Assembly: GCF_019430905.1 (NCBI RefSeq)
Contig: NZ_JAHYCA010000004.1
Span: 186,001-250,000, forward strand
Direction: 5' to 3'
Length of the DNA: 64,000 nucleotides
From: Billgrantia antri
Lineage (GTDB): Bacteria > Pseudomonadota > Gammaproteobacteria > Pseudomonadales > Halomonadaceae
A model generated the notes under the pieces. It was not told the origin of the DNA and did no database searches. It saw only the letters and a program-made list of their open reading frames with translations. Numbering within the stretch: position 1 is the stretch's first letter; each line of letters starts with the position of its first letter. Both the position numbers and the translations under genes were made by a program. Below, one piece after another: positions 1 to 9,832 of this stretch.

Positions 1-208
1 CGTCTACCACCTGGCAGACGTTGAGCTTGTCGGCATCGGGATGCTGCCGCTTGTCCACGACCTCAGCTACCACCACGCCGCTGAAGACCGATGCCACGGG
101 TTCGATGGCATCGACTTCCAGACCGGCCATGGTGATCTGGTCGGCCAATTCTTGTACGCCCAGCTGCGGCGATACCCATTCACGCAGCCACTGTTCGGAA
201 AATTTCAT
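1..208 (-). CDS. pheT: Phenylalanyl-tRNA synthetase beta subunit, N-terminal part (cut by window edge)
   Basis: The reverse strand encodes 69 residues starting [17 protein letters not shown], the typical N-terminus of bacterial PheT, and runs off the left edge. This part covers the N-terminal domain and the start of the tRNA-binding (EMAP/OB) domain; the segment with [12 protein letters not shown] is the conserved OB-fold signature. PheT pairs with PheS in a cytoplasmic alpha2-beta2 enzyme that charges tRNA-Phe and edits mis-charged Tyr. It starts 28 nt after the pheS stop, so the two are co-transcribed. The C-terminus and downstream neighbours cannot be seen. Confidence 0.95.
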   Translation of the reverse strand, partial: MKFSEQWLREWVSPQLGVQELADQITMAGLEVDAIEPVASVFSGVVVAEVVDKRQHPDADKLNVCQVVD

Positions 209-236
209 GACAAATCCTGTGTTCTGCAGCGGTCGG

Positions 237-1295
<1,059 letters not shown>

Positions 1296-1386
1296 TCAGT
1301 GGCGAGTGGCAAAGGAATCGCCGCAAGCGATTCTTGACGTCGCGCCAGCGACGGTCCACAGGGTGGCCGCCAGGCAGGCTGACCAC

Positions 1387-1420
1387 AAAAAACAGGGGAA
1401 GAGCGGCTGCTCTTCCCCTG
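1387..1420 (-). terminator. Intrinsic terminator or attenuator between rplT and pheS
   Basis: A perfect 12-bp stem (CAGGGGAAGAGC at 1393-1404 pairs with 1409-1420) closes a 4-nt loop. On the minus strand it is followed by a run of six U (1387-1392). It lies about 60 nt after the rplT stop and 130 nt before pheS. It can end the thrS-infC-rpmI-rplT transcript, or act as a conditional attenuator for pheST as in enteric bacteria. I see no Phe-rich leader peptide like E. coli pheM in front of it. A second, weaker 7-bp hairpin lies at 1315-1333. Confidence 0.85.
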
Positions 1421-1481
1421 CGACGGTCTGGCATCGTGACGGACCGGCCTGGGCCGGCCCGACGCCATTGGCCGATGTCAC

Positions 1482-1835
1482 TTACTGGGCAGCCTTGGCC
1501 TTCTCGACGATGGCAGCAAAAGCAGCCTTCTCGTGAACGGCCAGATCGGCCAGCACCTTGCGATCGATCTCGATGCCAGCCTTCTTCAGACCACCGACGA
1601 AGCGGCTGTAAGACATGCCGTGCTGGCGAGCGCCGGCATTGATACGCTGGATCCACAGGGCGCGGAACTGGCGCTTGCGCTGACGGCGGTCGCGATAGGC
1701 ATACTGACCGGCCTTGATGACAGCCTGCTTGGCCACGCGGAAGACGCGTGAACGGGCACCGTAGTAGCCCTTGGCCAGCTTGAGAACTTTCTTGTGACGA
1801 CGGCGAGCGACGACACCACGCTTGACACGAGTCAT
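1482..1835 (-). CDS. rplT: 50S ribosomal protein L20
   Basis: 117 residues beginning [20 protein letters not shown], full length for L20. It binds 23S rRNA early in large-subunit assembly. The basic N-terminal helix and the globular C-terminal half (with [13 protein letters not shown]) are both present. It follows rpmI by 37 nt. In enterics L20 also represses rpmI-rplT translation by binding the leader mRNA; whether that applies here cannot be read from the sequence. A strong terminator follows the gene. Confidence 0.98.
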   Translation of the reverse strand: MTRVKRGVVARRRHKKVLKLAKGYYGARSRVFRVAKQAVIKAGQYAYRDRRQRKRQFRALWIQRINAGARQHGMSYSRFVGGLKKAGIEIDRKVLADLAVHEKAAFAAIVEKAKAAQ

Positions 1836-1872
1836 GGCTTTCTCCTGACGTTAAAGTGGGGCAACCAAAGGC

Positions 1873-2067
1873 TTACAGATTCGGCAGCATGCGCTGAATC
1901 AGGGCCTTGTCGGCGTCGTGGATCTGCTTCATACCGCGCAGCTGACGCTTCCGCTTGGTCGACTTCTTGGTCAGGATATGGCTACGGAACGACTGCTTGT
2001 GCTTGAAGCCGTTGGCCGTCTTCTTGAAGCGCTTGGCAGCGCCGCTGTTGCTCTTGATTTTCGGCAT
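1873..2067 (-). CDS. rpmI: 50S ribosomal protein L35
   Basis: 64 residues, very basic, beginning [17 protein letters not shown], the conserved L35 N-terminus. It is a structural protein of the 50S subunit. It sits between infC (84 nt upstream) and rplT (37 nt downstream) in the classical infC-rpmI-rplT order. Confidence 0.98.
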   Translation of the reverse strand: MPKIKSNSGAAKRFKKTANGFKHKQSFRSHILTKKSTKRKRQLRGMKQIHDADKALIQRMLPNL

Positions 2068-2151
2068 GAGACTAACTCCGCTCGAGATTTTTCAGAAAAT
2101 CCGGGGCCGCTGCCCAGCGCTTGCCGGGCAGCCGTTTGACTGGCCTTCGGA

Positions 2152-2691
2152 TCACTTCTTCTTGGGGGCAATGATCATGATCATCTGGCGCCCTTCCATC
2201 TTGGGGAAGGCCTCCACGGTCCCGATCTCCTCGAGATCCGCGGCGATCCGCTCCATCAGCTTGCGGCCAATGTCCTGGTGCGCCATCTCACGGCCGCGAA
2301 AACGCAGCGTGACCTTGCCCTTGTCGCCACCTTCGAGGAAGCGAATCAGGTTACGAAGCTTGACCTGATAGTCGCCCTCGTCGGTGCCAGGCCGGAATTT
2401 GACTTCCTTGACCTGAATCTGCTTCGTCTTCTTCTTCTGAGCTGACTTCTGCTTCTTCTGCTCGAAGACGAACTTGCCGTAATCCATGATCTTGCAGACG
2501 ATCGGATCGGCATTGGAAATCTGGACGAGGTCTAGACCGGCCGCTTCGGCACGCTCGAGCGCTTCGCTGGTGGGCACTACGCCCAGCTGCTCGCCGTCGC
2601 TGTCGATCAGGCGCACCTGATCCTCGGTAATCCGCTCGTTCATTGGGGGGCGCTTGTCCTGAGGACGTCCGCGCTGGCTGCTTCGCTTGAT
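2152..2691 (-). CDS. infC: Translation initiation factor IF-3 (probable AUC start)
   Basis: IF-3 binds the 30S subunit, blocks subunit joining and checks the start codon. The motifs [19 protein letters not shown] and the C-terminal [13 protein letters not shown] are diagnostic. The first in-frame ATG (2643) would give 163 residues and lose the conserved basic N-terminus. Reading upstream in frame gives [16 protein letters not shown], which matches the TIKR-type N-termini of Pseudomonas IF-3. An ATC codon at 2691-2689 has a GGAG 8 nt upstream and gives 179 residues, close to E. coli's 180. E. coli infC uses AUU, by which IF-3 represses its own translation. I therefore place the start at the ATC; ACG one codon earlier is the alternative. 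Confidence 0.9.
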   Translation of the reverse strand: MKRSSQRGRPQDKRPPMNERITEDQVRLIDSDGEQLGVVPTSEALERAEAAGLDLVQISNADPIVCKIMDYGKFVFEQKKQKSAQKKKTKQIQVKEVKFRPGTDEGDYQVKLRNLIRFLEGGDKGKVTLRFRGREMAHQDIGRKLMERIAADLEEIGTVEAFPKMEGRQMIMIIAPKKK

Positions 2692-2723
2692 CGTTCCGTC
2701 TCCGTTCCGGTAATTGACGATGT

Positions 2724-2765
2724 CGTTACCAACCTGTCTTTACCAACCTGTGCTCACCAACCTTC
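2724..2765. repeat. Three 14-bp tandem repeats across the thrS stop codon
   Basis: Units at 2724-2737, 2738-2751 and 2752-2765 read CGTTACCAACCTGT, CTTTACCAACCTGT and GCTCACCAACCTTC on the plus strand. The third unit contains the last codons and the TGA of thrS, so the two others look like duplications of the thrS 3' end in the thrS-infC spacer. The length of the spacer that holds the infC leader is therefore set by repeat number. Confidence 0.75.
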
Positions 2766-4652
2766 TTCCCGTACCCGCCCGATGAAGGCGTCGACGGTCA
2801 TGGTGCCCAGGTCTTCGCCGGTGCGCGTACGCACGGCAACCGAGTCGGCTTCGACTTCCTTATCTCCTACCACCAGGAGATAGGGAACCTTCTGCAACGT
2901 ATGTTCGCGGATTTTAAAGCCGATCTTCTCGTTCCTCAAGTCCGCCTTGACTCGCAGACCAATTTTCTGCAAGCGCCGCTCGAGTTCGACGGCATAATCG
3001 CGCTGAGCGTCGGTGATGTTCATCACCACGACCTGCTCCGGAGACAGCCACAGCGGCATGGCCCCCGCATAGTGCTCGATCAGAATGCCGATGAAGCGCT
3101 CCATCGACCCAACGATGGCACGGTGGAGCATCACCGGGGGCTTACGGTCCCCCTCCTCGGTCACGTACTGGGCCCCCAGGCGAGTCGGCATCATGAAATC
3201 GACCTGCATGGTGCCCACTTGCCACTCGCGGCCGAGGCAATCCTTCATGTGGTACTCGATCTTGGGCCCGTAGAAGGCGCCCTCTCCCGGCAACTCTTCC
3301 CACTCCACCTCACAGGCCGACAGCGCCCCGCGCAGTGCGGCTTCGGCGCGATCCCAGACGTCGTCGTCGCCCAGCCGCTTGTCGGGCCTCAGGGCGATCT
3401 TTACCGCAATGTCCTCGAAACCGAAGTCGCGATAGACCTTCAGGGCCTGGCGATGAAACGCCGTCACCTCGGGTTCGATCTGCGCTTCGGTACAGAAGAC
3501 ATGGCCGTCGTCCTGGGTAAAGGCGCGGACGCGCATGATGCCATGCAGCGCCCCCGACGGCTCGTTGCGATGGCAGCCACCGAACTCACCATAGCGCACC
3601 GGCAGCTCTCGATAGCTGCGCAGTCCCGAATTGAAGACCTGCACGTGGCCGGGACAGTTCATCGGCTTGAGCGCGTACTCGCGCTTCTCCGACTCGGTGA
3701 AGAACATGTTCTCGGCGTAGTTATCCCAGTGACCCGACTTCTTCCACAGCGAGACGTCCATGATCTGCGGACAGCGGATTTCCTGATAGCCGCCCTCGCG
3801 ATAGACGTTGCGCATGTATTGCTCGACGACCTGCCACAGCCTCCAGCCCTTGGGGTGCCAGAAGACCATGCCCGGTGCCTCTTCCTGCATATGGAAGTAG
3901 TCGAGCTTGCGTGCCAGCTTGCGGTGGTCGCGCTTCTCGGCCTCCTCGAGGCGCTGCAGATAAGCCTTGAGCTGCTTCTTGTCACCCCAGGCGGTACCGT
4001 AGATACGGGTCAGCATCGGCTTACTGGCATCGCCGCGCCAATAGGCGCCGGCCAGCTTGGTCAGCTTGAAGGCCTTCAGGTGCCGCGTATTGGGCACGTG
4101 AGGCCCCCGGCACATGTCGGTGTATTCCTTGTGGTAGTAGAGCCGGATCGTCTCGCCTTCCGGTATGTCGCGGACGATCTCCTGCTTGTAGGGCTCATCA
4201 CGATGCAGGAAGGTCAGCATCGCCTGGTCGCGATCGACGTATTCGCGCACGACATCGTACTCGCTGTCGATCAGCGTCTTCATGCGCTCTTCGATGGCGG
4301 CGAGATCGTCCGGGGTCACCGAGCGGCCGAAGTCGATGTCGTAGTAGAAGCCGTCCTCGATGACCGGGCCGATGGCCATCTTGGCCTCGGGATAGAGCTG
4401 CTTGACGGCATGCCCGATCAGGTGGGCGCACGAGTGACGTATGACCTCGAGCCCCTCGGGGTCGCGGGCGGTGATGATCGCCACCTCGGCATCATGCTCG
4501 ATGAGGTCGGCGGCATCGACCAGCACGCCGTCGATCTTGCCGGCCACGCAGGCCTTGGCCAGACCCGGCCCGATGGACTCGGCGAGCTGCATCACGCTAA
4601 GGGGTTCGTCGAAGGTTCTCTGGCTGCCGTCCGGCAGGGTCACGATGGGCAT
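2754..4652 (-). CDS. thrS: Threonyl-tRNA synthetase
   Basis: 632 residues from the ATG at 4652, close to E. coli's 642. It charges tRNA-Thr and edits Ser-tRNA. Order of domains: TGS (from [14 protein letters not shown], residues 1-60), the editing domain with [16 protein letters not shown], the class II core with [10 protein letters not shown] and [19 protein letters not shown], and the anticodon-binding domain from about residue 530 ([15 protein letters not shown]). An in-frame ATG lies 99 nt upstream, but 4652 has an AGGA at the right distance and matches the family N-terminus. It is the first gene of the operon. Confidence 0.97.
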   Translation of the reverse strand: MPIVTLPDGSQRTFDEPLSVMQLAESIGPGLAKACVAGKIDGVLVDAADLIEHDAEVAIITARDPEGLEVIRHSCAHLIGHAVKQLYPEAKMAIGPVIEDGFYYDIDFGRSVTPDDLAAIEERMKTLIDSEYDVVREYVDRDQAMLTFLHRDEPYKQEIVRDIPEGETIRLYYHKEYTDMCRGPHVPNTRHLKAFKLTKLAGAYWRGDASKPMLTRIYGTAWGDKKQLKAYLQRLEEAEKRDHRKLARKLDYFHMQEEAPGMVFWHPKGWRLWQVVEQYMRNVYREGGYQEIRCPQIMDVSLWKKSGHWDNYAENMFFTESEKREYALKPMNCPGHVQVFNSGLRSYRELPVRYGEFGGCHRNEPSGALHGIMRVRAFTQDDGHVFCTEAQIEPEVTAFHRQALKVYRDFGFEDIAVKIALRPDKRLGDDDVWDRAEAALRGALSACEVEWEELPGEGAFYGPKIEYHMKDCLGREWQVGTMQVDFMMPTRLGAQYVTEEGDRKPPVMLHRAIVGSMERFIGILIEHYAGAMPLWLSPEQVVVMNITDAQRDYAVELERRLQKIGLRVKADLRNEKIGFKIREHTLQKVPYLLVVGDKEVEADSVAVRTRTGEDLGTMTVDAFIGRVREEGW

Positions 4653-4871
4653 CAAAGCATCCTTTGCGCAGTGGTGATCCATACCAGGGATCACATGTCG
4701 CGGTTGATAGCGGTACGAAAAGCGTGTCAGCCAGCGAGGCATACAGCCCACCCATTACTCTGGGCGATACGGGTGCCGTACCAGACGGCCCCGCCGTACG
4801 TCGCGGCAGCCGACAAGACTAACAGAGTCTAGCCCCGCTGCGCCACGGCCTGTGCCGATTCACCGGGTAAA

Positions 4872-4934
4872 GAAACGACAGGGGCACCCGAAGGTGCCCC
4901 TGTTGACGCCAAACCCCGGACAACACGTCCGGGG
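4872..4934 (-). terminator. Double hairpin terminator after the OmpA-family gene
   Basis: A perfect 11-bp stem (4878-4888 with 4893-4903, loop CGAA) is followed on the minus strand by the short U-rich run CGUUUCUUU. A second hairpin (CCCCGGA at 4914-4920 with TCCGGGG at 4928-4934) lies between it and the gene. Together they sit about 10-70 nt after the stop codon of the lipoprotein gene and insulate thrS from upstream transcription. Confidence 0.8.
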
Positions 4935-4944
4935 AGAGTCGCGA

Positions 4945-5640
4945 TCAATCCCAGTTGTTGATCTCGACGCGACGGTTTTGCGCACGTCCGGCATCAGTTT
5001 CGTTGGTAGCGATGGGCTGTTCCTCGCCGTAGCCACGCGTGGTCATGCGATTCGAATCGATACCACGAGACACCAGGAAGTCACGCACGGAGTCGGCGCG
5101 ACGCTGAGACAGGTCCTGATTGTACTGGTTGGAACCGATGGAATCGGTATGACCCTCGATGCTGACGCGCATCCGCGGATTCTCGCGCAGGGTAGCAGCC
5201 ACCTGATCGAGAATCGGGTAGGCGCTCTCGCGAATCTCGGCGGAATCGAAGGCAAAGGTCACTTCGCTGTCCAGTACCACCGGTTCGAACTCGGGTGCAG
5301 GAGCCGGTGCAGGCTCGGGCTCCGGCATCGGCTCGGGCTCGGCTACCGGTTCCGGCGTGCGGTCGGCACACAGCAGGGCACCAACGGCGGAACCTGCCAC
5401 CGCACCGGTTGCAGTGCCTTCTTCCTCATCGGATTCACCGCTGGTCGCATAGCCGATGCTGCCGCCTACCAGGCCGCCGGCGATGCCACACACCAGGGGG
5501 TGCTGATACCAGGCACGATCGCCGGAGGTATTCGACATGCCGCCAGATGTCTCACCACCGCGCTGGAAATCGGTGGCACAGCCGGAAAGGCCAATCATCA
5601 GTGCAGAACCCAACAGCAAGCCAGTCGTTGATTTTTTCAT
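4945..5640 (-). CDS. OmpA-family outer-membrane lipoprotein (YiaD-like)
   Basis: 231 residues from the ATG at 5640, chosen because AGGAG lies 7 nt upstream and because MKKSTTGLLLGSALMIGLSGC is a clean lipoprotein signal with lipobox LSGC (Cys ~21). A Gly/Ala-rich segment at about 50-90 resembles the glycine-zipper region of YiaD proteins. A Pro/Glu-rich linker and a C-terminal OmpA peptidoglycan-binding domain follow (SIEGHTDSIG, LSQRRADSVRDFL, NRRVEI). It probably tethers the outer membrane to peptidoglycan. It stands alone between a promoter candidate at 5727-5754 and a double hairpin terminator. Confidence 0.88.
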   Translation of the reverse strand: MKKSTTGLLLGSALMIGLSGCATDFQRGGETSGGMSNTSGDRAWYQHPLVCGIAGGLVGGSIGYATSGESDEEEGTATGAVAGSAVGALLCADRTPEPVAEPEPMPEPEPAPAPAPEFEPVVLDSEVTFAFDSAEIRESAYPILDQVAATLRENPRMRVSIEGHTDSIGSNQYNQDLSQRRADSVRDFLVSRGIDSNRMTTRGYGEEQPIATNETDAGRAQNRRVEINNWD

Positions 5641-5726
5641 TGCAAGACTCCTTCTTGATTTCATCTCGGGGCTATGCGAAAGCGAACTCCCCGAAGGTCA
5701 GGGCATTCATTGACCCAACGGCTTCA

Positions 5727-5754
5727 AGTGTAGGCCTTTATTGCCTTTGCTCAA
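5727..5754 (-). promoter_or_regulatory. Sigma-70-like promoter candidate for the OmpA-family gene
   Basis: On the minus strand TTGAGC (5754-5749) is followed after 16 nt by TACACT (5732-5727), about 86 nt upstream of the start codon. Both hexamers match the consensus at four of six positions. It is a pattern match only. Confidence 0.4.
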
Positions 5755-5885
5755 AGCGTCCTCACACTCCATTCGTTGACCATCTTGCAGAATTTTGCCA
5801 GAAAAATCCCGTCAATGGACACTGATCAGCTTGATGGAGTACAAGACGCCGCCAACATACCTTGGCGTAAAGTGTTTGTATAGCT

Positions 5886-6353
5886 TCAATGCAAACCATC
5901 CGGCCAGCGGCGGCGAAACTTAAGCACCTCTTCCGCTGCTGCCAGAACCGGTTGGCGCCACTCCGCCTCGACCTCGAGGCGCTCGCGGTCCTCACGCATC
6001 CGCTCGCGCGGCGCCAACTGCTTGCGTGCGGCGTGCGTATGCAGGTGCCGCGTACGGGCATAAACCTCACCGAAGGCCTGAAAACCAGGTCTTTCGATGA
6101 GACCGGGATCGAGGATATCGAGCAGCAGCTTGCATCGCCAGGCGCCCTCGGTGACGTCCACTTGCTCCTGGATCAGCGACGACGCGACGATCTCGAGGTT
6201 GGACAGACAGTTCTCGTGGGCGCGACGAAGCTCCTCCTCACGAAAGGCCTGGCGGCGCTTCACCTCCTGCCACAGCGTAAAGGCATAAGCCCCCAGGCCG
6301 GTAACGATCGCCAAGCCCACCCCAAGCAGGATCAATGCCGTTGTCGTCGTCAT
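5886..6353 (-). CDS. DUF2489 family membrane protein
   Basis: 155 residues from the ATG at 6353, which has a GGAG 5 nt upstream. One N-terminal membrane segment (about residues 5-27, ALILLGVGLAIVTGLGAYAF) is followed by a charged cytoplasmic domain with several Arg/Glu-rich helices. The pattern and length fit the uncharacterised DUF2489 family. It lies 75 nt upstream of ctaB on the same strand side but has its own spacing, so a link to the oxidase is only positional. Function unknown. Confidence 0.75.
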   Translation of the reverse strand: MTTTTALILLGVGLAIVTGLGAYAFTLWQEVKRRQAFREEELRRAHENCLSNLEIVASSLIQEQVDVTEGAWRCKLLLDILDPGLIERPGFQAFGEVYARTRHLHTHAARKQLAPRERMREDRERLEVEAEWRQPVLAAAEEVLKFRRRWPDGLH

Positions 6354-6428
6354 CGCATCTCCAGACTGACGGAATGATCCGCGCATTGTAACGCAAGGCG
6401 TTTGCCGGTACAGGCCCGACCCTTCTCG

Positions 6429-7370
6429 TTACGTGAAGGCCCACAGGCCAGCGTAGTGATCCAGTAGCAGCACGCCGAATACGCCCAGGATGTAGCGAAT
6501 GGAGAACCAGAAGGCCGCCAGCGGGGCCTGAGGGTCCGCGCCACGCCAGACCTTCCAGTTCCAATACATGAAGCGCAGATTCAGCACCATGACGCCTATC
6601 AGGTAGACGGCACCGCTCATGCCGATGGCGAACGGCAGCAGGGTCACGGCGACGGTCAGCCAGCCATAGAGCCATACCTGTAACCGCGTGAATGCCTCGC
6701 CATGAGTCACTGGCAACATCGGTACCCCGGCGCGGGCGTACTCGTCTCGCTTGTGAATCGCCAGCGCCCAGAAGTGCGGCGGCGTCCAGGCAAACACGAT
6801 CAGCACCAGCAGCAGCGGCTCCGGTCCCAGCTGTCCGGTCACCGCCGTCCAGCCGAGCATGGGGGGCGCCGCCCCGGCGACGCCGCCGATCACGATGTTT
6901 TGCGGGGTCGCACGCTTGAGAAACGCCGTATAGATGAGGGCGTAGCCGATCAGCGAGCCCAGCGTCAGCCACGCCGTCAGCGCATTCACCTGCCACAGCA
7001 GCAGGCTGATGCCGGCAACCGAGAGCAGCGATGCCCAAATCAGCGCCAGTGGCGTCGGCATCCGCCGGGTTGCCAGGGGGCGCTGCGAGGTGCGCAGCAT
7101 CATCGCATCGAGCCGACGATCGACCACATGATTGAACGCAGCCGCTCCGCCCGCGGCCATGCCGATGCCGGCCAGACCGTACACCATCACGGCAAGCGAG
7201 GGCAGCGTCGGTGTCGCCAGCGCCATCCCTACCAGCGCACACACCAACATCACCACGACCACCCTGGGTTTGCACAGCGTGAGCAGGTCCTGCCAGGTCC
7301 AGTCGGAAGCCTCCCACTGTGCCGGCGGTACGCGCTTCACACTCTCTCGCTTCAACAGCGCGTTAGACAT
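6429..7370 (-). CDS. ctaB: Protoheme IX farnesyltransferase (heme O synthase)
   Basis: 313 residues. It transfers farnesyl pyrophosphate to the vinyl group of heme B in the inner membrane, the first step to heme A. The UbiA-type motifs are visible: FNHVVDRRLDAMMLRTSQRP (about residue 75-95) and AWTPPHFWALAIHKRDEYA (about 185-205), within roughly nine membrane segments. AAGGAG precedes the ATG. It overlaps the end of ctaA by 8 nt, so heme O and heme A synthases are translationally coupled. It is also called cyoE when linked to bo3 oxidase; the context here is an aa3 oxidase. Confidence 0.96.
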   Translation of the reverse strand: MSNALLKRESVKRVPPAQWEASDWTWQDLLTLCKPRVVVVMLVCALVGMALATPTLPSLAVMVYGLAGIGMAAGGAAAFNHVVDRRLDAMMLRTSQRPLATRRMPTPLALIWASLLSVAGISLLLWQVNALTAWLTLGSLIGYALIYTAFLKRATPQNIVIGGVAGAAPPMLGWTAVTGQLGPEPLLLVLIVFAWTPPHFWALAIHKRDEYARAGVPMLPVTHGEAFTRLQVWLYGWLTVAVTLLPFAIGMSGAVYLIGVMVLNLRFMYWNWKVWRGADPQAPLAAFWFSIRYILGVFGVLLLDHYAGLWAFT

Positions 7371-8463
7371 TCGCCCACTCCTTGTCTTTTCCCGTTGAAC
7401 CCACGGCCTCGACGGCCGTCTCTCGCCAGCTCCACACGGCCAATGTCAGCAGCAGGACCAGTGACACGGCCCCGGCCGTATGCAGCAACGCCAACCATAA
7501 TGGCAGCCACATCAATACGTTGGCGACACCCAACCCCAGTTGCACAGCATAGGCGGCAACCAGCCCCGCCAGCCAGGGCCGCATGCGCGCCTCGCCCCAA
7601 TGGCGTAGCGCCAGCGCCAGCAGCGCCAACCCCAGCAGCAGCGCACCGAGGCGATGCCCCAGATGAATGGCGGTGCGGGCCTCGGCATGCAGCTGGCCGT
7701 AGAGATAGTTCGGCCCGACCGTCTGAGTCAGATGGAACCCCTCGCTCCAGTCCATCTCCGGCCACCATTGACCGTTGCAGGTCGGGAATCCCTGGCAGGC
7801 AATTCCGGCATAGTTGCTTGACACCCAGCCCCCTAGCGCCAGCTGCAGCACCAGCAGGAGCATGGCCAGCCCCCACAGCGGCGTGAGACGACGCCTTGGC
7901 GCCCCGGGCGCGGCCCCCTTGGCGAAGCGGCGCAGGCTCAGGTGCAGCCACAGGAACAGCAGCAGCACCGTCAGCCCGCCCAGCAGGTGCAGGGTCACCA
8001 CCTGCGGCCACAGCTTGAGCGTCACCGTAAAGGCACCGAACGCCCCCTGAACAAGGATCACCCCAAGTAGCGCCAAGTTGATCGCCCACGGATAACCGCT
8101 ACGTCGGCGCAGGCCGGCGCCCAGAGCCAGGAGCGTAATCACCAGCAGACCGAGCGTCGACGCCACGTAGCGATGAATCATCTCCATCCAGGCCTTGAAC
8201 GTCTCCAGCGGCGCACCCGGCGAATGGGCCATGGCGCGCTCGGCATCCGGCACTACCAAGGCACCGTAGCAGCCCGGCCAGTCGGGACAACCAAGCCCGG
8301 CATCTACCAGCCGCGTCCAGGCACCGATCAGCACGACGACCGCCGTGAAGACGACACCAACCAGGCTGAGGTTGAGCAACCAGCGCAGACGACGCGAATG
8401 GGCCGGCTCGAGAAGTCCTGGTGTGAAAGCACCCTGCATGCCTGGCATCCTGGATCCTGTCAT
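7363..8463 (-). CDS. ctaA: Heme A synthase (COX15/CtaA family)
   Basis: 366 residues, about eight membrane segments. It oxidises the C8 methyl of heme O to the formyl of heme A. The signature DAGLGCPDWPGCYG (about residue 52-65) follows the first helix, and conserved histidines sit in helices around MIHRY and HLLGGL. A Cys pair lies in the periplasmic loop (CQGFPTCNGQWWP), seen in CtaA types that carry a disulphide. The start could also be an internal Met (residues 6 or 9). It sits between the accessory gene at 8517 and ctaB. Confidence 0.95.
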   Translation of the reverse strand: MTGSRMPGMQGAFTPGLLEPAHSRRLRWLLNLSLVGVVFTAVVVLIGAWTRLVDAGLGCPDWPGCYGALVVPDAERAMAHSPGAPLETFKAWMEMIHRYVASTLGLLVITLLALGAGLRRRSGYPWAINLALLGVILVQGAFGAFTVTLKLWPQVVTLHLLGGLTVLLLFLWLHLSLRRFAKGAAPGAPRRRLTPLWGLAMLLLVLQLALGGWVSSNYAGIACQGFPTCNGQWWPEMDWSEGFHLTQTVGPNYLYGQLHAEARTAIHLGHRLGALLLGLALLALALRHWGEARMRPWLAGLVAAYAVQLGLGVANVLMWLPLWLALLHTAGAVSLVLLLTLAVWSWRETAVEAVGSTGKDKEWANV

Positions 8464-8516
8464 GTTCCGTCACCTTGTCACATCCGGGGCCCGCACCGCC
8501 AGGCGGCACCGGGCGT

Positions 8517-9065
8517 TCAAGGACGCTCGCCGTCCAATTCCGTCACCGCACGCCGATCGGGATTGCGTTTCAGCAGATGGCCGAGATCGTCGAATACGTC
8601 ACGCTGCGACACGCCTTGCGCATAACTCAGGACCGCCCGCCCTTCGGGGTCGAGCAGCCAGATGCCCCCTGGCTGCTGCCACTCGGGGCGCTCCCGCCAC
8701 TGGGTTACCGTTTCACCCGGCAGGGCCTCTGGCATCCCGCCGATCCGCAATCGGCTGACACGCGGCGCCTCCCGCCCCAGTGCGCGGTGCATGCGCCACC
8801 AGCGATCGGCCTCGGCGCGACAGTCGCGGCTGCAATCGAAAGCCAATATCCAGTCCCCTCCATCCAGGGAGGCATGGCGTGGCTCCAGCGGCCACTCCGC
8901 CAGCACCGGCACGTCAGGCGCCAGTTCGCCGTGCGCGGTACGCTGCGCGGGGATGCCGATGCGCCACTGCACCATGACCCAGGCCGTCAGCATGGGCAGG
9001 GCGAAAACCGCGATCAGGGCGAACAGCTTGAGGCGCTGTCGCTGTACGTTCATGGCTTGCTGCAC
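8517..9065 (-). CDS. Membrane-anchored oxidase-assembly accessory protein, thioredoxin-like fold suspected
   Basis: 182 residues from a GTG at 9065 that has a GGAG 7 nt upstream; an ATG four codons in is possible. One N-terminal membrane helix (about residues 13-32) anchors a periplasmic domain with a Cys-x3-Cys (CSRDC at about 77-81). C-terminal strands around GIWLLDPEGRAVLSY resemble the end of Sco/thioredoxin-like proteins. It lies between SURF1 and ctaA in the oxidase cluster, the usual place of a conserved uncharacterised oxidase-associated protein. Copper or redox delivery to CoxB is an inference from the Cys pair and position. Confidence 0.7.
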   Translation of the reverse strand: MQQAMNVQRQRLKLFALIAVFALPMLTAWVMVQWRIGIPAQRTAHGELAPDVPVLAEWPLEPRHASLDGGDWILAFDCSRDCRAEADRWWRMHRALGREAPRVSRLRIGGMPEALPGETVTQWRERPEWQQPGGIWLLDPEGRAVLSYAQGVSQRDVFDDLGHLLKRNPDRRAVTELDGERP

Positions 9066-9088
9066 GATCTTGCTCCGCTAGTTGCCGC

Positions 9089-9832
9089 TCATGAGTCCAC
9101 GCCGTTCGACCACTGCTCCCTGGTCAACCGTCGTCCTCCGATAATCATCACGGCCAACGCTGCCAGCGCCAGCCCCCACCACTGCACGGCATAGCCCACG
9201 TGACGCGCAGGCGGCACCACGTTGGGCTGCCACCACAGCTCGAGCCGCCCAGGCCCCTCCTCGAGATGCAGCCAGCCCGGATACGCGAATCCTTCCGGAA
9301 TCTCCCACGCCGCGAGGTCGATGCGCTGCAGGCGCATGCCCTCCCGGTTGGGCCCGAAGAGCGGCGCCCCATCGCCGGCGAGCTGCCAGCGCCCGCGTAG
9401 CTCGACTTCGCCCGCGGGCGTCTCGGTGCTGGGTGTGTCGCGGGTCGGCCCCGTGGGCATGAAGCCTCGCTGCACCAGCCACAGGCGCCCCGCATCGTCG
9501 CGCAGCGGAGTGAGCACGGCCACGCCCAGCTGTCCCTCATGGGTACGATTGTCGAGGAATAGGGTCTCCTGCGCCACGTACTCCCCTTTCAGTGTCAGAC
9601 GGGCTCCCTCCGGCGGCGGCTCGTGGGGCGATGTCAGCGTTGGTGCCGCGTCGAGCCGAGCCAGGTAGCGGCGCTTGTCGTCGGCCCGCTCCCACTGCCA
9701 TAGTCCAAGGCTTAGCCCGACAATCACAAGCAACGACCAGAGCAGGTACCACAGACCCAATCGCCTCCTGGGCAGGCGCGATGACGGTCCCCGGCCTGCC
9801 CTGGCTCCCTGACCTTCGATGGAGTGCCCCAT
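9089..9832 (-). CDS. SURF1 family cytochrome oxidase assembly protein
   Basis: 247 residues from the ATG at 9832. SURF1/Shy1 proteins assist heme A insertion into subunit I. An N-terminal membrane helix (LWYLLWSLLVIVGLSLG, about residues 27-43) with the hallmark GLWQWERADDKR follows a basic stretch. A periplasmic domain with LDNRTHEGQLGVAVLTPL comes next, then a C-terminal helix (YAVQWWGLALAALAVMII). A longer reading frame extends antisense to the DUF2909 gene and is unlikely. Its ATG overlaps the ATG of the divergent DUF2909 gene in a shared CATG. Confidence 0.93.
   Translation of the reverse strand: MGHSIEGQGARAGRGPSSRLPRRRLGLWYLLWSLLVIVGLSLGLWQWERADDKRRYLARLDAAPTLTSPHEPPPEGARLTLKGEYVAQETLFLDNRTHEGQLGVAVLTPLRDDAGRLWLVQRGFMPTGPTRDTPSTETPAGEVELRGRWQLAGDGAPLFGPNREGMRLQRIDLAAWEIPEGFAYPGWLHLEEGPGRLELWWQPNVVPPARHVGYAVQWWGLALAALAVMIIGGRRLTREQWSNGVDS

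Noticed and set aside
2901..4832. A 643-codon plus-strand open frame over thrS
   Set aside because: It mirrors thrS codon by codon and has no ribosome binding site or family similarity.
6702..7886. Long plus-strand frame over ctaB and ctaA
   Set aside because: Low-complexity Arg/Pro/Ala product typical of an antisense shadow of GC-rich genes.
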